Assembly: GCA_937934355.1 (NCBI GenBank)
Contig: CALGZY010000260.1
Coordinates: 1-32,562 of the forward strand
Direction of reading: 5' to 3'
Length of the DNA: 32,562 nt
Origin: an uncultured Collinsella sp.
Lineage (GTDB): Bacteria; Actinomycetota; Coriobacteriia; Coriobacteriales; Coriobacteriaceae
The translations under genes were made by a program, and so were the position numbers. The notes beneath the pieces were generated by a model. It did not search any database and had not been told where the DNA came from. It saw only the letters and a program-made list of their open reading frames with translations. Shown piece after piece: positions 30,919 through 32,562 of the stretch (positions within the stretch are counted from its first letter, which is position 1; every line of letters begins with the position of its first letter).

Positions 30919-32562
30919 TTACTTTTTGCGGGCAAGCTCACCGATGTTGGCGATGCCGGAGAAAACGGCCTCGAAGCGGTTGAGCAGCTTAAGGCGATTA
31001 TCGCGGAGCTGCTCGTCCTTGTCCATGACCATAACCTCATCGAAGAAGCGGTCGATGGGCGCGCGCAGGGCGGCAAGGGCGGCAAATGCGGCCGGGTAAT
31101 CCTCGGCAGCAAGGGCGGCATCGACAGCGGTCTGAGCAGCCTCGGAGGCATCGGCAAGCGCGAGCCCGGCCTCGCCCATCAGGCCGCGGTCGTACTCCGC
31201 ACCCAGCTCGGGCTTGGAGATGTGTGCGGCGCGGGCATAGGCGGTCGCAAGGTTGTCGAACGTCTCGGCGTCGTTCTTGCGGGCCTCGTCGAGGGCGGCG
31301 CAGCGGGCGAAGAAGACGGACGGGGCGATGATATGCACCGCGGAGACGGCGGCAACGGTATCGGCCGGGATCTTTTCGTCGCGGGCCATGCTCACCAGGC
31401 GGCCATGGAAGAAGTCGCGAACCTGCTGGGCGACCTTGGCAGCGTCGAACTCAATACCCTGCTCGCTATAGAGCTCGAGGGCGAAGTCGATGAGCGACGT
31501 GGGGTCGATCGGCAAGCGGTCGCGCAGGATGTTGATGATGCCGATAGCGGCACGACGCAGCGCGTAGGGGTCCGAAGAGCCGGTCGGGGGCTCGCCGATG
31601 GCAAAGATACCGGCGATGGTATCGAGCTTATCGGCGCAGGCCACGATGCAGCCAGCGGTGCCCTCGGGCAGCTCGTCACCGGCAAAGCGAGGACGATAGT
31701 GATCGCGAATAGCATGAGCGACCTCGTCGTTCTCCCCCATCGCGGTCGCGTAATAACCGCCCATCACGCCCTGCTGGCTCGTGAACTCGACGACGGCGTT
31801 GGATACCAGGTCGGCCTTGCACAGGTGCGCGGCGCGAGCGGCATCGGCTGCCAGGTGAGCACCCAGGTGTGCCTCACGGGCAATAGCGAGCGCGAGCTGC
31901 TCGATGCGCTCGGACTTGGCGAGCACGCTACCGAGCTTCTCCTGGAAGGCAACCTTGGCCAGACGCTCACGGAACTCGTCGAGGGAGATCTTCAAGTCCT
32001 CCTCGTAGAAGAACTTGGCATCGTCCAGACGTGCACGCACAACGCGCTCGTTGCCGTCGATCACGCGCTCGGCATTCTCGGGCTTGCTGTTGGAAACGAC
32101 CACGAACTCACGCGTGAGCTTACCCTCGCCGTCATAGATCGGGAAGTAGCGCTGGTTGGTGAGCATGGACTCGCAGATAATCTCGTGCGGGACCTTGAGG
32201 AACTCCTCATCGAAGGTACCGACGAGCACCGTCGGCCACTCGCAGAGGTTAATAACCTCCTCAAAGACCTTCTTGGGCGTATCGACATGGCAGCCGGGAC
32301 GGGCGGCCTCGACCTCGGCGATACCGGCGAGGATGGCCTCACGACGGCGCTCGGCAGAAAGCACGCCGGCATCCTCGAGCACCTGCTCGTAGACGGCAGG
32401 GCTAGCGACCACATGGTCACCGGGGCCAAGCACGCGATGACCACGCGTGGTGTTGCCGCTCGTCACGTCGGCAAACGACACGGGCACAACGTCCTCGCCC
32501 AGAAGGCAGCAGATCCAGCGGACCGGACGAACAAAGGTCGCATGCTCGTGACCCCAGCGCTG
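30919..32562 (-). CDS. glyS: Glycyl-tRNA synthetase beta subunit (5' end outside window)
   Basis: Large subunit of the alpha2beta2 glycyl-tRNA synthetase, carrying tRNA-binding parts; the alpha subunit gene glyQ is expected just beyond the right edge. About 547 C-terminal residues are visible and the frame is open to the edge. Family pieces: RWGHEHATFVRPVRWICCLLGEDVVPV, SMLTNQRYFPIYDGEGKLTREFVVVSN, RVVRARLDDAKFFYEEDLK, TSQQGVMGGYYATAMGE, and DPYALRRAAIGIINIL. A C-terminal DALR-type anticodon-binding domain with ARAAHISKPELG ends the protein. A 34-base gap leads to ppsR, so glyS-ppsR are likely co-transcribed, as in other Gram-positives. Confidence 0.96.
   Translation of the reverse strand, partial: QRWGHEHATFVRPVRWICCLLGEDVVPVSFADVTSGNTTRGHRVLGPGDHVVASPAVYEQVLEDAGVLSAERRREAILAGIAEVEAARPGCHVDTPKKVFEEVINLCEWPTVLVGTFDEEFLKVPHEIICESMLTNQRYFPIYDGEGKLTREFVVVSNSKPENAERVIDGNERVVRARLDDAKFFYEEDLKISLDEFRERLAKVAFQEKLGSVLAKSERIEQLALAIAREAHLGAHLAADAARAAHLCKADLVSNAVVEFTSQQGVMGGYYATAMGENDEVAHAIRDHYRPRFAGDELPEGTAGCIVACADKLDTIAGIFAIGEPPTGSSDPYALRRAAIGIINILRDRLPIDPTSLIDFALELYSEQGIEFDAAKVAQQVRDFFHGRLVSMARDEKIPADTVAAVSAVHIIAPSVFFARCAALDEARKNDAETFDNLATAYARAAHISKPELGAEYDRGLMGEAGLALADASEAAQTAVDAALAAEDYPAAFAALAALRAPIDRFFDEVMVMDKDEQLRDNRLKLLNRFEAVFSGIANIGELARKK

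Overview
The window is a GC-rich stretch of a bacterial chromosome, most likely from the Coriobacteriia (Actinomycetota) and probably Collinsella or a close relative. That placement is inferred from gene content (class 1B PyrD/PyrK, TrmFO, a full-length AdhE, PPDK with its regulatory protein, alpha2beta2-type glycyl-tRNA synthetase), from codon use and from protein flavour. No database search was possible. Almost every gene is on the minus strand. The exceptions are rpmB, adhE and a small kinase-like gene.

Layout by coordinate. (1) 1-4301: a pyrimidine operon read leftward, pyrR-pyrB-pyrC-pyrK-pyrD, with pyrD cut by the left edge. It is preceded by a leader whose three mutually exclusive hairpins look like a PyrR-controlled transcription attenuator. 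(2) 4378-4865: rpmB (L28) with its own promoters and terminator, divergent from pyrR. (3) 4869-5916: a compact transposable element, a REP-associated tyrosine transposase gene between 52-bp imperfect inverted repeats. (4) 5948-9648: adhE with an operator-like inverted repeat upstream, then a kinase-fold gene of unknown substrate. (5) 9676-20033: two minus-strand transcription units. rpsB-tsf is closed by a strong terminator. It is followed by pyrH-frr-uppS-cdsA-dxr-rseP-ispG-proS, a tightly packed series joining translation, UMP kinase, undecaprenyl-PP and CDP-DAG synthesis, the MEP isoprenoid pathway and intramembrane proteolysis. (6) 20083-26802: rplS, rnhB, then yraN-comM-dprA-trmFO-xerC, the usual DNA-processing and competence-related cluster. 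(7) 26850-32562: glyS (cut by the right edge), ppsR and ppdK. PpsR is the expected kinase/phosphorylase acting on the active-site Thr of PPDK, and the target TSH motif is present.

Most of the window is core housekeeping. The less ordinary parts are non-coding or structural: the PyrR-type attenuator; the transposase element; a separate 38-bp near-perfect inverted repeat that contains the ppsR stop codon; a winged-helix-like segment inserted into the RseP-type protease; a direct-repeat array upstream of ppdK; a structured rpsB leader; and an xerC reading frame with no standard start codon in the expected place. I saw no rRNA, tRNA, CRISPR array, prophage or toxin-antitoxin genes.
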